Shown: positions 24,985-34,193, counted from the stretch's first letter. The stretch: DNA of 64,000 nt from Rapidithrix thailandica (GCF_039710355.1 NZ_JBDKWZ010000008.1:124001-188000), one strand, 5' to 3'. Program-made: numbers and translations. Notes: generated by a model not told the origin, from the letters alone.

Positions 24985-27087
24985 ATGATCCAACACCATC
25001 ATACAATACTAGCAAAACGGCTTGCTACTCCTGTGCTAAATGTAAACCCCGGAGCACCTCAAGAGATTGAAATCACTTGGGGAGATGTGGCGAACAATCA
25101 AGGCTATGAAATCTACCGGAGTTCCAGCGCTGGAAGTGGCTATACATTAATACATACTACAGCGTATGGAGCAGTAAGTTATACGGATAGTAACCTTTCG
25201 GATGACACTGTCTATTACTATAAGATACGGGCAATTGGTCGCTCCGGAAAGGTTTCCAGCTTTTCCGAAGAGGCAAGCGCCAAAACGCTCACCTATTTTA
25301 CCCTGCATGCGACTACGGAAGAAGTTAATGAAAATATTCAAATGGATATTACCAAGGCAGGGGCAACGGCTTGGGTAGATTATGGTGATGGTGTAGTAGA
25401 GAATACAAATTCAATAAATCATAATTTCTTAATTGCGGGGGAGTATGCTGTAAAAATATACGGGGAACAACTGTCTGTATTTTCTGTTTTTAAAGACATT
25501 TCAGGAAGATGGAGTTACAATATTTCGGCTCTGCAAAATTTGTCTGGTCTTATTAGTTTTATAACACATGATAAGATTCTTTCTTCGCTTACAGGGGATA
25601 TTTCTGTTTTGCCTGATTCGTTAATTTCCTTCTTGGCAAGAGGCGTAAATGATACGATTATGGGAGATATTGCCAATTTACCTCCGAATGTCATTGTTTT
25701 GAGCATTTGGGGTGAGAACACGCTTACGGGAGACATTGCCAGTATCCCGTCTAGTGCTACTAATGTGTCTATATTAGGTAATAATACAATTACGGGAGAT
25801 ATAGCCAATATCGGATTAAATATCTTCAGATTAAGTGTAGGTGGGGCAAACACCCTTTCAGGAGATATTGCAAGCATTCCGACAAATGTAACCAACCTGG
25901 ATATTTACGGATTCAACACAATTACTGGGAATATCGCTAATCTTCATAGTGGTATGACTTATTTTACAATCCAGGGTAGTAATACGATTACCGGAAATTT
26001 AAATACTCTGAATACTCCGAACTTAGTTGTAATCTCAGTGACCGGTATCAACACTATTACCGGAGATTTATTAGACTTCCCTGCGAGTCTTATTTACATT
26101 GTTATACAAGGAAATAGTACGATTACAGGGAATGTGTCTAATATACCCGCCTTGTGTCATACTTTTCAGATTCATGGTAACACCCCCTTAATGGGAGATG
26201 TCGCTAGCATTCCTGATAGTGTAAGGTTCTTTTATGTGCAGGGTACCAATACCTTGAGTGGGGATATAAGTACCTTGAATCCCGAACTAAAAACCTTCTA
26301 TGTGACAGGTAATACAACCGTTTCAGGCAATATCAAAGACTTGCCGATCAGTATTAATTCATTCGTATGCCATGGCGCGAATACGATTACAGGGAGCTTT
26401 GCTGACATTACACAAACCCCTACTTATATAGATATAAGAGGTTCAAATACACTTAGCGGAACGGTGGCAGACCTTCCGGGCTCTCTTGTAACCTTTATCA
26501 TAGGTGGAAATGCCTTCTTGACCGGAAGTATTGACGATTTGCACGAAGGGCTTGTGCATATCAATGTGTTTGCGGCACCTTCCAATCTTACAGGAAGTAT
26601 CAACAATCTTCCTAACTCACTTGAGCAATTGCTTGTCAGTATTGATAACGATATATCCGGAGATATTCAATATTTAAAGGAAGGATTAGAACTCATTAGA
26701 GTATACGGGCAAAATACTATTACCGGAATTTTGGCGAATTTGCCAAGCACACTAAGTTTTATGGATATATACGGTCAAAATACTATTACCGGGGACATGA
26801 GCGATTTGCAAGCGGTAATGCAATCCTTTGAGTTGAAAGGGACTAATCAGGCAATAAATTATTCGGGGGGATTACAAATGGCAGAGGTGGACCGCTTTAC
26901 CTTCTTGCCAGATGGATTTGGCTTGGATGCTCCTAAAGTAGATGAACTATTGAATGACTTAGCATTAAAGACCTGGACAGGCTTAAAAGTATTGCATCTT
27001 GGAGGTGACAATGCACCCCGGACTTCGGCTTCTGATGCCGCTGTGGCCACTCTTACAGCCATGGGGGTAACGGTGACTACGAATTGA
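24985..27087 (+). CDS. Repetitive host-contact protein: FN3 domain plus ~20 solenoid repeats
   Basis: 700 residues. Residues about 12-102 are a fibronectin type III domain (APQEIEITWGDVANNQGYEI, SYTDSNLSDDTVYYYKI). Residues about 105-170 look PKD-like (AWVDYGDGVVENTNSINHNF). From about 185 to 630 there are roughly 20 tandem repeats of 22 residues with consensus G-x-N-T-I-T-G-D-I-A-x-I-P followed by a beta strand, a leucine-rich-repeat-like solenoid. It is the last structural gene, just before a terminator and the integrase, the normal place for a receptor-binding protein. It differs from ordinary collagen-like or coiled-coil fibres. Confidence 0.7.
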   Translation: MIQHHHTILAKRLATPVLNVNPGAPQEIEITWGDVANNQGYEIYRSSSAGSGYTLIHTTAYGAVSYTDSNLSDDTVYYYKIRAIGRSGKVSSFSEEASAKTLTYFTLHATTEEVNENIQMDITKAGATAWVDYGDGVVENTNSINHNFLIAGEYAVKIYGEQLSVFSVFKDISGRWSYNISALQNLSGLISFITHDKILSSLTGDISVLPDSLISFLARGVNDTIMGDIANLPPNVIVLSIWGENTLTGDIASIPSSATNVSILGNNTITGDIANIGLNIFRLSVGGANTLSGDIASIPTNVTNLDIYGFNTITGNIANLHSGMTYFTIQGSNTITGNLNTLNTPNLVVISVTGINTITGDLLDFPASLIYIVIQGNSTITGNVSNIPALCHTFQIHGNTPLMGDVASIPDSVRFFYVQGTNTLSGDISTLNPELKTFYVTGNTTVSGNIKDLPISINSFVCHGANTITGSFADITQTPTYIDIRGSNTLSGTVADLPGSLVTFIIGGNAFLTGSIDDLHEGLVHINVFAAPSNLTGSINNLPNSLEQLLVSIDNDISGDIQYLKEGLELIRVYGQNTITGILANLPSTLSFMDIYGQNTITGDMSDLQAVMQSFELKGTNQAINYSGGLQMAEVDRFTFLPDGFGLDAPKVDELLNDLALKTWTGLKVLHLGGDNAPRTSASDAAVATLTAMGVTVTTN
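25544..26871 (+). repeat. About 20 in-frame 66-bp repeats (22-aa solenoid units)
   Basis: Recurring coding units such as GENTLTGDIASIPSS, GNNTITGDIANIG, GSNTITGNLNTL, GANTITGSFADI and GQNTITGDMSDL, spaced near 22 residues. The DNA units are diverged, so the array is old or under selection for variation. Confidence 0.85.
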
Positions 27088-27094
27088 TTATGTT

Positions 27095-27119
27095 AGCCCG
27101 GAACCCTTCCGGGCTTTTT
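27095..27119. terminator. Terminator between tail fibre gene and integrase
   Basis: AGCCCGGAA pairs with TTCCGGGCT around CCC, followed by a T run. It is placed between convergent genes ending at 27087 and 27122. Confidence 0.85.
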
Positions 27120-27121
27120 AC

Positions 27122-28267
27122 TTAACTGGATTTTTTTACCACTTTCAAATTGGGAGATAGTTGTATTTCTTGTACGGTGGCCTGTGCCTCGTCAATACTG
27201 GTCTGTTCGTATTTTAATAAGGTGGTCAAATCACTGTGCCCGGTGAACTTTTGGATTTTCGTAAATGGAACACCTTTGTTGATCAGGATGGAAACAAAGG
27301 TTCTACGGGCCATATGAGCACTCATAAATTCCCATTTTTTCCCTTTGATGGTGACGGTTTCACCTGTATCCGTTTGCCTGGTGATTTTTACCGTTGTATC
27401 AAATTTGCACATTTTTCCTACATCTTTAATAGACCGGTTTAACACTTGAAGGGCGAGCTTGGGCAAGTGCCCATTGTATTTTTGCAGAATGGTATATGCC
27501 GGTGCAAAGAATCCCTCAAACTCTATCCGGATTCGTTTTTTCTCTTTCCTTACCTTGAGGGCTTCAAATTCCCAAACTCTGTTTTTTATATCGTCCGGGT
27601 CGAAGTTGTTAATATCCGATATCCGTTGCCCGGTGCGGAACATAAACAAGAATAAATCCCTTGCTTTATCCAACATGGGTTTGTTTGTGAGGTCTATATT
27701 TTCCAATCGTACCATTTCGTCTTCAGTGAGTACGACAATTTCATTTTTTGAAGTGTAAGAAGCTTTGAATTTCATAAACTTCTCATTGGTATGAATCCCT
27801 CGGTCATATGCCCATCTTGTGATGGTTTTGAGGTGTTTCAAATGCTTTGACAGGGAGTCTTTTAAAAGGCCTTTATCAGTCTTCCGGTTGGCATTGGTGT
27901 TTTTTAAGCTTTTGAGGTAGGATTGAAATTTATCCAGGAAATTAAAATCAATTTCATCAAACAAATAACGGTGCCTTGAGTATTTTTCGAAATAGGAGAG
28001 ATACTTGAAAGTATTGCGGTATTGTCGTATTGTGCTTTCGGTTACCTGTTCTTTTTTGTATTCCAGAAAGGGTTCAAAATAGTCGCTTAGGTATTGGTCA
28101 TCATGAACGGCTTTTCCTTTGATAGCCGATTCCACAATATATTGAATTTGTGATTCTTTGATGGGTTCGTTTTTAGCAAGTAACTTGGAGCAGGCATTTC
28201 CAATGGCCAACCGGATATTGTGCAGGCGGGTGTTGATATCAAAGGCTTCTTCGCCATTTCCTTTCAC
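27122..28267 (-). CDS. int: Phage integrase, tyrosine recombinase
   Basis: 381 residues from a GTG at 28267. The core-binding domain (YLSDYFEPFLEYKKEQVTES) is followed by the catalytic domain with Arg in RTGQRISDI, His/Arg in SAHMARRTFVS, His in FTGHSDL and Tyr in LLKYEQTS. It drives integration at the neighbouring tRNA-Arg. The natural N-terminus is probably cut off: a further 50 residues of typical Bacteroidota integrase sequence lie upstream, but are separated by a frameshift and a stop (see next entry). Whether the shorter product is active is unclear. Confidence 0.92.
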   Translation of the reverse strand: MKGNGEEAFDINTRLHNIRLAIGNACSKLLAKNEPIKESQIQYIVESAIKGKAVHDDQYLSDYFEPFLEYKKEQVTESTIRQYRNTFKYLSYFEKYSRHRYLFDEIDFNFLDKFQSYLKSLKNTNANRKTDKGLLKDSLSKHLKHLKTITRWAYDRGIHTNEKFMKFKASYTSKNEIVVLTEDEMVRLENIDLTNKPMLDKARDLFLFMFRTGQRISDINNFDPDDIKNRVWEFEALKVRKEKKRIRIEFEGFFAPAYTILQKYNGHLPKLALQVLNRSIKDVGKMCKFDTTVKITRQTDTGETVTIKGKKWEFMSAHMARRTFVSILINKGVPFTKIQKFTGHSDLTTLLKYEQTSIDEAQATVQEIQLSPNLKVVKKSS

Positions 28268-28416
28268 AAGTCCTTTGCGAGTATCCCATTTTTTTTGAGA
28301 GATCTTTATAAGGGTACTTTTGCGAATGCGAATATTAATATGCTTTACACATCTACATTGATAGAGGAGAGGCCATTGCGGTCAATGTACTTCCGCAGGT
28401 AAAAGTCGATATTCAT
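28268..28416 (-). pseudogene. Out-of-frame N-terminus of the integrase gene
   Basis: From ATG at 28416 the frame reads MNIDFYLRKYIDRNGLSSIN, then VDV, then TAA. In the frame of the main gene the next bases give KHINIRIRKSTLIKISQKKW and DTRKGLVKGNGEEAF. This is the normal arm-type DNA-binding N-terminus of Bacteroidota tyrosine recombinases. The two parts differ by one base (one lost or two gained) near GTGTAAAG. It is either a real inactivating mutation or a sequencing error. Confidence 0.75.
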
Positions 28417-28518
28417 AGAAGGAGTGAATTAGGGGTGAATAATTTTTGTGACAATATTGTGACAGATTGTGTCAACATTTTTATCTATCACTAAATAATT
28501 TACGGAAGGGAATTTAAC

Positions 28519-28555
28519 AAAAAACCTCCAAAACAGTACATTTTGGAGGTTTTTT
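28519..28555. terminator. Strong bidirectional terminator at prophage/tRNA border
   Basis: A 15-bp perfect stem (AAAAAACCTCCAAAA with its complement) around a 7-nt loop, with A and T runs on either side. It sits between the integrase promoter region and the tRNA gene. Confidence 0.85.
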
Positions 28556-28589
28556 GTTTGAGTAGGGTCGCCTGTAAAAAGGAGCTGAG

Positions 28590-28661
28590 TGGCCTCGCTA
28601 GGAATCGAACCTAGATCTAGAGTTTAGGAAACTCCTATTCTATCCATTGAACTACGAGGCC
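28590..28661 (-). tRNA. tRNA-Arg (anticodon CCU)
   Basis: 72 nt. The acceptor stem GGCCTCG/CGAGGCC has a discriminator A. The anticodon stem GGAGT/ACTCT encloses the loop TTCCTAA, giving CCU, which reads AGG. The T stem is CTAGG/CCTAG around TTCGATT. CCA is not encoded. The 3' end faces the integrase, so this gene is the likely phage attachment site. Confidence 0.93.
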
Positions 28662-28914
28662 TCTTGTCTTCGCAGCTGCGAAAATACGACTTTACGCTTA
28701 TTTTTCAAAATTATTCCCCTATAGAATGCTTGTTTTCAGTACCTCAATGGGGCTCTTTCCTCAAGACTTCTGCCATTTTGTGCATTGATCCCTTGTAGAT
28801 TAATTATATTTTTGTGTAAAAGTTGACCGGGTAGTGAAGTATATCATACCTTCGGCCTTAGGTTCTCCTGGGGCCTGACTAAATTTACCTAAACAAGTCA
28901 TTGTATTCAATTTT
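28662..28914. other. Intergenic region right of the tRNA
   Basis: 253 bp without a gene. TATTTTTG at 28807-28814 is a possible -7 promoter box for the gene at 28915; no well-spaced -33 box is evident. Confidence 0.35.
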
Positions 28915-31122
28915 ATGAAAGGGTTAATTGGGATAATTCTTGGTCTCACTTGCTTGTGCAGCATTCAACAGGCAAGGGCACAGAAATATAAGGATTTGGC
29001 CGCATTGGTCGTAGAGAAGCGATTGCCCGAAAGGCAATTGTTAGATACGATGTTGTGGTTTGTCAGCACCCATCAACCGGCTCCTGCATCCGCCTATTTG
29101 CAAATCGGGCACTTGTATCATCAATATGCGCAAAAGCAGGAATATCTCACCCACTATACAAAGGTCCGGTCCTTGCTGGACAGTGCTCATCAGTTCTATG
29201 AATTGGGGCAACAATGGCTTGAGGAGAGCGGTGTGAAAAAACACAGTCATTACCTCTTAGCCTTATGGGACTCTCTGCCTCCTGCAAGCCGGGAACTGAG
29301 CCTGGTAAAGATGAATGAATTGCTCACTCAAAAAAGGGCGAATTTAGAAATTTACGCCTTACAAATTGCGGAGGTGTATGCACCTTATGCCCGTGGGCTC
29401 GAACATTACGCTGAGGCATTGAGGCGCTACAACCAACTTCACAAACGCTTCCCCAAACAGGAAGATATATGCCTTCTAAGCCGGGTAAGGTATAAGCAAC
29501 TTACTGAGCGGCTTCAACAACATATTGCGCACTACGTTAGTGACTTTGACGCTTTTTTAAAAGTCAGAAATAAATATTCCAAGGAGTATTACCAGCAAAC
29601 CTATCATTTACTCCCTCTGGAAAAATATATGCCTCTGGAAGTGAAAATGCCTGATTTTACCCAATACAAAGTGAACCTATGGGATTTGAAAGGGTGGATG
29701 AGCCACTTGGAAACGGTTCGTGCAAAGGAGGTTCCGGTATTGAGAGATTCTGTACTAAGTATAGAGATATCGTTAAATTATCGCTTAAGTGCGGTAGAAA
29801 TCGATTCTGTCTTGGAGTTGGGTGCTTATGAAATTCCTGCTTATACCTTGGAGATGTTGGAGAAATACGATCCGGAATCGGTGTTACTGGATCTCTTTAC
29901 CTATAAACATGCTAAAACGGAACTGTTGCAAGATTTTGTAAAAGAGTATGGTTTTTTTCAATACAAACATGCTCCGGATTCTACCTTGCACTATTATTAT
30001 TTATTGGGTAAAGGTGTACAAGAAGCGGATTATTTATTGCAGAAAGTGGCCAATAATTTTGATTCGTTGGATTTTCTGCGTCACGAAAACTTGTTTGTAC
30101 ATTTATACAATGCCCAAGGGAATTTGCAAACGTTTCTGACTAAAGAGCGAAAGTATTTGGCGACTTGCCAGCGGTATTGTGAAATCCGGATTAAGGATCA
30201 ACTTGCTTTTCAGAATATAGAGCGTAAATACCGGGCTAAATTTGCAACCTATGAAAATGCCAGATTGCCTTTGTTCGAACAACCTCTCAATGCAGTGGCT
30301 GAGCCCAATGCATTTGTGACCACCAAAGTAACCAAGGATACTGCTAACAATCTGTACATTACCGGTTTTCAGAATACCCAACATAAACAGGCCTTTATCG
30401 CAAAAGTAAATGAGCGGAAAGTGTTATGGCTTTTGAATTTACCTGAGCGGCAGTCCGAACAATGGGGAGTTTCGATCAATGTCACAAATCATAAGGTTTT
30501 TGCGGTGATCCAGGTATATCCAATAAAAAAGGATGGGGTTTCTACACAAGTATTGTATCAAGTAGATGCCAACGGTAAGGTTAAACGTAAAACGCAACTA
30601 CCGGAGGAAATAACCCCATCGCATATTTTACAAAACTTCCGTGACTCCTCTTTGGTCTATACGGCTTCTTTACCGGCTCAGAATAGAAGGGGTGCAGGAG
30701 TTTATGTAGAAAATATTGGCCCGAATGGGAAATTACTATGGAAAAAGGAATTGTCCGGAAAAGGAGATGTAAAAGCTTTTTTTGAATGGCAAGATAAGTA
30801 TTGTTTAGTGGGGAATTACCCGAAAAGCTCCTCCGGAAAGGAAACCCAGGTACAAGGGGCTTATCACTCAAATGAGGAATCCGGGGTGTATTTGACCGTA
30901 TTAAACCTGGATGGTAACCTCCATAAGGAATTGTATATCTCCGAGCCGAAAAGCCATTTTGTAGTGAAAGTGATTCTCTTGTCAGATCAATTGCTGCTCA
31001 TCGGTTTTGAGGGACAAAATCATTTGAATAATTTAGAACATCTGCCCGTGAAATATTGGGTAATTGATCAGGATTTGCAATTGCTTAGTCTGGATCAGGA
31101 CCAAGGCGAAGCTTGGCGATAA
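28915..31122 (+). CDS. Secreted hypothetical protein
   Basis: 735 residues. A Sec signal peptide is evident (MKGLIGIILGLTCLCS up to ARAQ, cleavage likely after Ala). The N-terminal 450 residues are helical, with a TPR-like look and many Tyr/Leu. The C-terminal 250 are beta-rich, with repeated strands such as NNLYITGFQ, WLLNLPERQ and YCLVGNYPK that suggest a beta-propeller. It is monocistronic and ends at an inverted-repeat terminator. I do not recognise a family; periplasmic or surface location is inferred from the signal. Confidence 0.75.
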   Translation: MKGLIGIILGLTCLCSIQQARAQKYKDLAALVVEKRLPERQLLDTMLWFVSTHQPAPASAYLQIGHLYHQYAQKQEYLTHYTKVRSLLDSAHQFYELGQQWLEESGVKKHSHYLLALWDSLPPASRELSLVKMNELLTQKRANLEIYALQIAEVYAPYARGLEHYAEALRRYNQLHKRFPKQEDICLLSRVRYKQLTERLQQHIAHYVSDFDAFLKVRNKYSKEYYQQTYHLLPLEKYMPLEVKMPDFTQYKVNLWDLKGWMSHLETVRAKEVPVLRDSVLSIEISLNYRLSAVEIDSVLELGAYEIPAYTLEMLEKYDPESVLLDLFTYKHAKTELLQDFVKEYGFFQYKHAPDSTLHYYYLLGKGVQEADYLLQKVANNFDSLDFLRHENLFVHLYNAQGNLQTFLTKERKYLATCQRYCEIRIKDQLAFQNIERKYRAKFATYENARLPLFEQPLNAVAEPNAFVTTKVTKDTANNLYITGFQNTQHKQAFIAKVNERKVLWLLNLPERQSEQWGVSINVTNHKVFAVIQVYPIKKDGVSTQVLYQVDANGKVKRKTQLPEEITPSHILQNFRDSSLVYTASLPAQNRRGAGVYVENIGPNGKLLWKKELSGKGDVKAFFEWQDKYCLVGNYPKSSSGKETQVQGAYHSNEESGVYLTVLNLDGNLHKELYISEPKSHFVVKVILLSDQLLLIGFEGQNHLNNLEHLPVKYWVIDQDLQLLSLDQDQGEAWR

Positions 31123-31172
31123 TTCCGGTTGATAAAACACCATTCCGGTCTTTTATCAACCGGAATGGTGTT
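31123..31172. terminator. Two overlapping, mutually exclusive hairpins
   Basis: Stem 1 pairs 31123-31137 with 31151-31165 (TTCCGGTTGATAAAA and complement). Stem 2 pairs 31136-31148 with 31160-31172 (AACACCATTCCGG and complement). Both cannot form at once. They lie between convergent genes, beginning one base after the stop at 31122. Confidence 0.7.
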
Positions 31173-31177
31173 TGGAT

Positions 31178-31891
31178 TTATGCTGAAAGTTCTTCGATTA
31201 CTGTAGCGGCGGCATGTAAACCAAATAAGGCCGGCATATAGGAAATCGTCCCATAAAAAGACTTCTTGAAATTATTCCCATCAGTAAGCTTTAAAGAGTC
31301 TCTTTTTAACGCCTGGGCACAAAATATGGCTTTCACTCCCTTGTTGATTTTGTCTTTTCTCAGGCGTTTGCGAATGGTCCGGGCCAAGTTGCAATGATAG
31401 GTTTGTGAAATATCGGTGACTTTCACTTGAGAAGGATCGGTTTTCCCTCCGGCTCCCATACTGCTAATCACCTTGACATTTTTTCGCACACAAGCCGTAA
31501 TCAGGTTGATTTTAGGTGACACACTATCAATACAATCTAATACATAGTCCATCTCTTCTTGTACCACTTCCCAGGTTCGTTCCGGGTCCAGAAACTCTTC
31601 CAGCACTTCCAGTTGTATTGCAGGATTGATATCCCGGATGCGGGCTTCCATCAGTTGGGCTTTGCTTTGTGCTACGGTGCTATGCAAGGCCGGCAACTGC
31701 CGGTTGATATTGGTAGGGTCGATCACATCACCATCTACTATGGTGAGTTTTCCGACTCCCGCCCTGGCCAAGAACTCTGCGGCAAAGCTGCCAACTCCTC
31801 CCAAACCTACTACCAGTACGTGTTTCTCCTGAAGACTATTGATTGCCTCTGGGCCTATGAGCAACTCAGTCCTCTCCAGCCAATTCGTCAT
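31178..31891 (-). CDS. tcdA: tRNA threonylcarbamoyladenosine dehydratase
   Basis: 237 residues of the ThiF/MoeB E1-like family, TcdA (CsdL) type. The adenylation motif is GLGGVGSFAAEFLARAGVG near residue 29. DGDVIDPTNINRQ and the partner Arg/Lys residues follow. DCIDSVSPKINLI and SSMGAGGKTDPSQVKV are typical of TcdA. It uses ATP to cyclise t6A at position 37 of tRNAs that read ANN codons. The gene stands alone here. Confidence 0.9.
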   Translation of the reverse strand: MTNWLERTELLIGPEAINSLQEKHVLVVGLGGVGSFAAEFLARAGVGKLTIVDGDVIDPTNINRQLPALHSTVAQSKAQLMEARIRDINPAIQLEVLEEFLDPERTWEVVQEEMDYVLDCIDSVSPKINLITACVRKNVKVISSMGAGGKTDPSQVKVTDISQTYHCNLARTIRKRLRKDKINKGVKAIFCAQALKRDSLKLTDGNNFKKSFYGTISYMPALFGLHAAATVIEELSA

Positions 31892-32006
31892 TGTAATATT
31901 TACTATAGTTTGAAATTAAAAATCAGGAATTTTTATCATCAACCCCCCAAGGTATTCTCAAAGGCAAAATAACCCCTTGTATGTATTCCGTTAATGCCTT
32001 CTTATC

Positions 32007-32666
32007 CTAGAGGGATCGCTTGAAAATTTTACAAAAGCGCAAATATATATTTTCAGCTAATTTTTCCATAGGAATTTTCCGGAGCAAAGCGGCTTTTTCA
32101 TACAAATCTTGGAGGAAGAGACCGTCCTGATCATCCGTTTCTAAAAAATATGATCCTTCGGGGCAGACCCGAAAACTTTCCTGAACGGAAGGTTTGAACA
32201 ACAGGTCCTTTCCAAAACTAAGCAAGAGGCCTTTTTGGATAAGTTGTCTTGCCAATTCCGGCTTCTTATTATATCCATGGAGGATCCAAGGCATTGTAGG
32301 AGTTTGTTGCTGTTTGATTTGAAGAATTTCCTGATAGGCTTTTACACAGTGAATGATTAACGGCTTTTGAGTGGTTTCGGCTAACTGAACCTGGGCCTTA
32401 AATACTTCCATTTGTAAGGGGAGTGGAGTGGGGCATACTTTATCCAAGCCGGCTTCGCCAATGGCTACGACATGTAGGTTATGGACATGTTCCTTCATCC
32501 GGTCCAATTGCATTTCCCAGTCCTTTGGAATATACCATGGGTGAATGCCCAGGCTCACGAACTCAAAGGAAGGGGTTATGCTTTCTTGTGGCCAAATGAT
32601 ATTTCGGATGGAAAGGCCCGCTTCCTCCGGATGATGGGTGTGTACATTAATCAACGGGGTGTTCAT
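32007..32666 (-). CDS. TatD family hydrolase
   Basis: 219 residues, somewhat shorter than the usual 260. Metal ligands are visible: NVHTHH near residue 8, GEAGLD near 72, HCVKA near 105 and HGYNKKPEL near 129, then ETDDQDG near 176. TatD proteins are metal-dependent nucleases or related amidohydrolases. It is separated from the glycosyltransferase gene by 30 bp, so they may share a transcript. Confidence 0.85.
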   Translation of the reverse strand: MNTPLINVHTHHPEEAGLSIRNIIWPQESITPSFEFVSLGIHPWYIPKDWEMQLDRMKEHVHNLHVVAIGEAGLDKVCPTPLPLQMEVFKAQVQLAETTQKPLIIHCVKAYQEILQIKQQQTPTMPWILHGYNKKPELARQLIQKGLLLSFGKDLLFKPSVQESFRVCPEGSYFLETDDQDGLFLQDLYEKAALLRKIPMEKLAENIYLRFCKIFKRSL

Positions 32667-32696
32667 ATCAATCAGGAGTTGGAATTTGCAACCGGA

Positions 32697-34031
32697 CTAT
32701 GGCTTTACCGGTCGTTGATCCGTACTTGTGGACTTTCTGATATCCTCTAACATTCCGGCTATTTTCCCGGTCAGGTGTTTGATGGAATATTGCGAAATCC
32801 CTTGTGTGGTATTGCTGACTTTTCCGGTTGTTTGAAACTCTTCGTAAAAAACTTTTACCCGCCGGGCAATCGCTTGTGGGTTGCGGTATTCTTCCAGTAC
32901 ACCGGCATGCCTGCTTTGTAAGATATCGTGCACATCACTTTCTTGAGGACCGAGGCATAAAATAGGCCGGTTTACGGCCAAGTATTCAAACAATTTCCCC
33001 GGAATGCGACCATAGGCATTAGCCGCTTTATTTAACAATAAAAGCAAGACTTGGGAATTCGCGCAAAACTGAATAGCGGTTTTTCGGTCTACCTGTTCGA
33101 TAAGTTGCAATTGTTGGCGGACTCCCTGCTTTTCAGCTGCTGCTACCACCAACTTATCTACCTGACCGATCAACCGGATTCTGCTATTTTCTTGAAACCC
33201 TTCGATCTCTTGGTTTAAAATGGAAAAAGCTTCGAACAAAGCCTCCGGGTTGCGGTCATCTCCTAACAGACCGGCATGAGTAAGTGTAAACATCGAATCA
33301 GGATTGGGTGTTAGGTCTTGATAATCTTCTTCATCGAATCCCCAAGGAATCACTGAAACGTTTTTTGCCCCGATACTTTCCAAATCTTTTTTCCAGCGTT
33401 TGCTGACAATGGTCATTTTATCCGCATTGCGAAAGGCCCGTTGCTCCAAACGATGATGTTTTTTGCGCCCCCAAGGGGTAAGGATTAGCTCCTGAAAATA
33501 ATCGACTTGAGTCCAAGGGTCTTGAAAGTCTGCCAACCAGGGAATGCCCAGTTGTTCTTTGAGTTGGCAGGCAATCATGGTGTTGGAATGGGGAGGGCCG
33601 TCTGAAAAGAGCGCATCTACCGGGTTTTCTTTCAGGTATTTTTTTAAATATTTTACCGAAGGTTTGATCCAATAGGCCCTTGCATCGGGAATAAAAAAAT
33701 TGCTGCGGATGAACACCGACAGTTTATGTTTGAAACTGCCTTTATCCGGGTCGGTGGTCAAGGCCGCGTTGACATTGGCATCTTTGGCTTTCCCGGTAAA
33801 GGCTTTGTAATAACGGTAAGGCTCAAAAATAGGCTGCTTCAATACGGTCACCCCTTCCGGAATATCCTTGAAGTTCGTTTCATCATAGCTGGGATAATGG
33901 GCATTTTCAGCAGTGAAAATGACGGGCTCCCAGCCAAACTGCCTGAGGTACTTCGCAATTTTCAAACAACGCAATACCCCGATTCCTCCACAAGGAGGCC
34001 AATAATAACTGATGATCAGTACCTTTTTCAA
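32697..34031 (-). CDS. Glycosyltransferase, GT4-like
   Basis: 444 residues. The N-terminal domain (MKKVLIISYYWPPCGGIGVL) is a GT-B acceptor domain. ADFQDPW near residue 167 and a C-terminal donor-binding domain (LTHAGLLGDDRNPEALFEAF, IPGKLFEYLAVNRPILCLGP) complete the fold. It probably adds a sugar to a cell-surface polysaccharide. There is no signal peptide, and the enzyme would act at the cytoplasmic membrane face. The acceptor is unknown. Confidence 0.85.
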   Translation of the reverse strand: MKKVLIISYYWPPCGGIGVLRCLKIAKYLRQFGWEPVIFTAENAHYPSYDETNFKDIPEGVTVLKQPIFEPYRYYKAFTGKAKDANVNAALTTDPDKGSFKHKLSVFIRSNFFIPDARAYWIKPSVKYLKKYLKENPVDALFSDGPPHSNTMIACQLKEQLGIPWLADFQDPWTQVDYFQELILTPWGRKKHHRLEQRAFRNADKMTIVSKRWKKDLESIGAKNVSVIPWGFDEEDYQDLTPNPDSMFTLTHAGLLGDDRNPEALFEAFSILNQEIEGFQENSRIRLIGQVDKLVVAAAEKQGVRQQLQLIEQVDRKTAIQFCANSQVLLLLLNKAANAYGRIPGKLFEYLAVNRPILCLGPQESDVHDILQSRHAGVLEEYRNPQAIARRVKVFYEEFQTTGKVSNTTQGISQYSIKHLTGKIAGMLEDIRKSTSTDQRPVKP

Positions 34032-34193
34032 GTCTTAATTTTTAGATTTACCTGTTTGAATAATTTTTCATAAAATTATAAACCTTCAGGCAGTTTTGCA
34101 TATTTCTATTCCAGGATACAGCAAACTCACCTCGCAAAGTTGTACGATTCCGGGAGGTGAGTTTGATTGATGAAAGAAGCTTCAAAGGTGTAT

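Larger units (their letters stand above)
1..28590. mobile_element. Prophage (HK97-type siphovirus), right part; left end not seen
   Basis: The region contains lysis genes, terminase subunits, HK97-type portal, protease and capsid, connectors, a tape measure, tail fibres and a tyrosine integrase. The integrase lies next to the 3' end of a tRNA-Arg gene, a classic attB position, so the right boundary is placed at the tRNA 3' end (28590). No second copy of the tRNA 3' end was seen near the left edge, so attL probably lies outside the window. Late genes run on the plus strand and are interrupted by minus-strand islets at 1.6-3.1, 6.4-9.7 and 18.9-19.9 kb. Whether the first 1.3 kb belongs to the phage is inferred from context. 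Confidence 0.85.

Noticed and set aside
25544..26871. Tandem units looking at first like a repeat array or CRISPR
   Set aside because: The period is 66 bp, the units diverge and are in frame with one protein; no spacers or cas genes exist.
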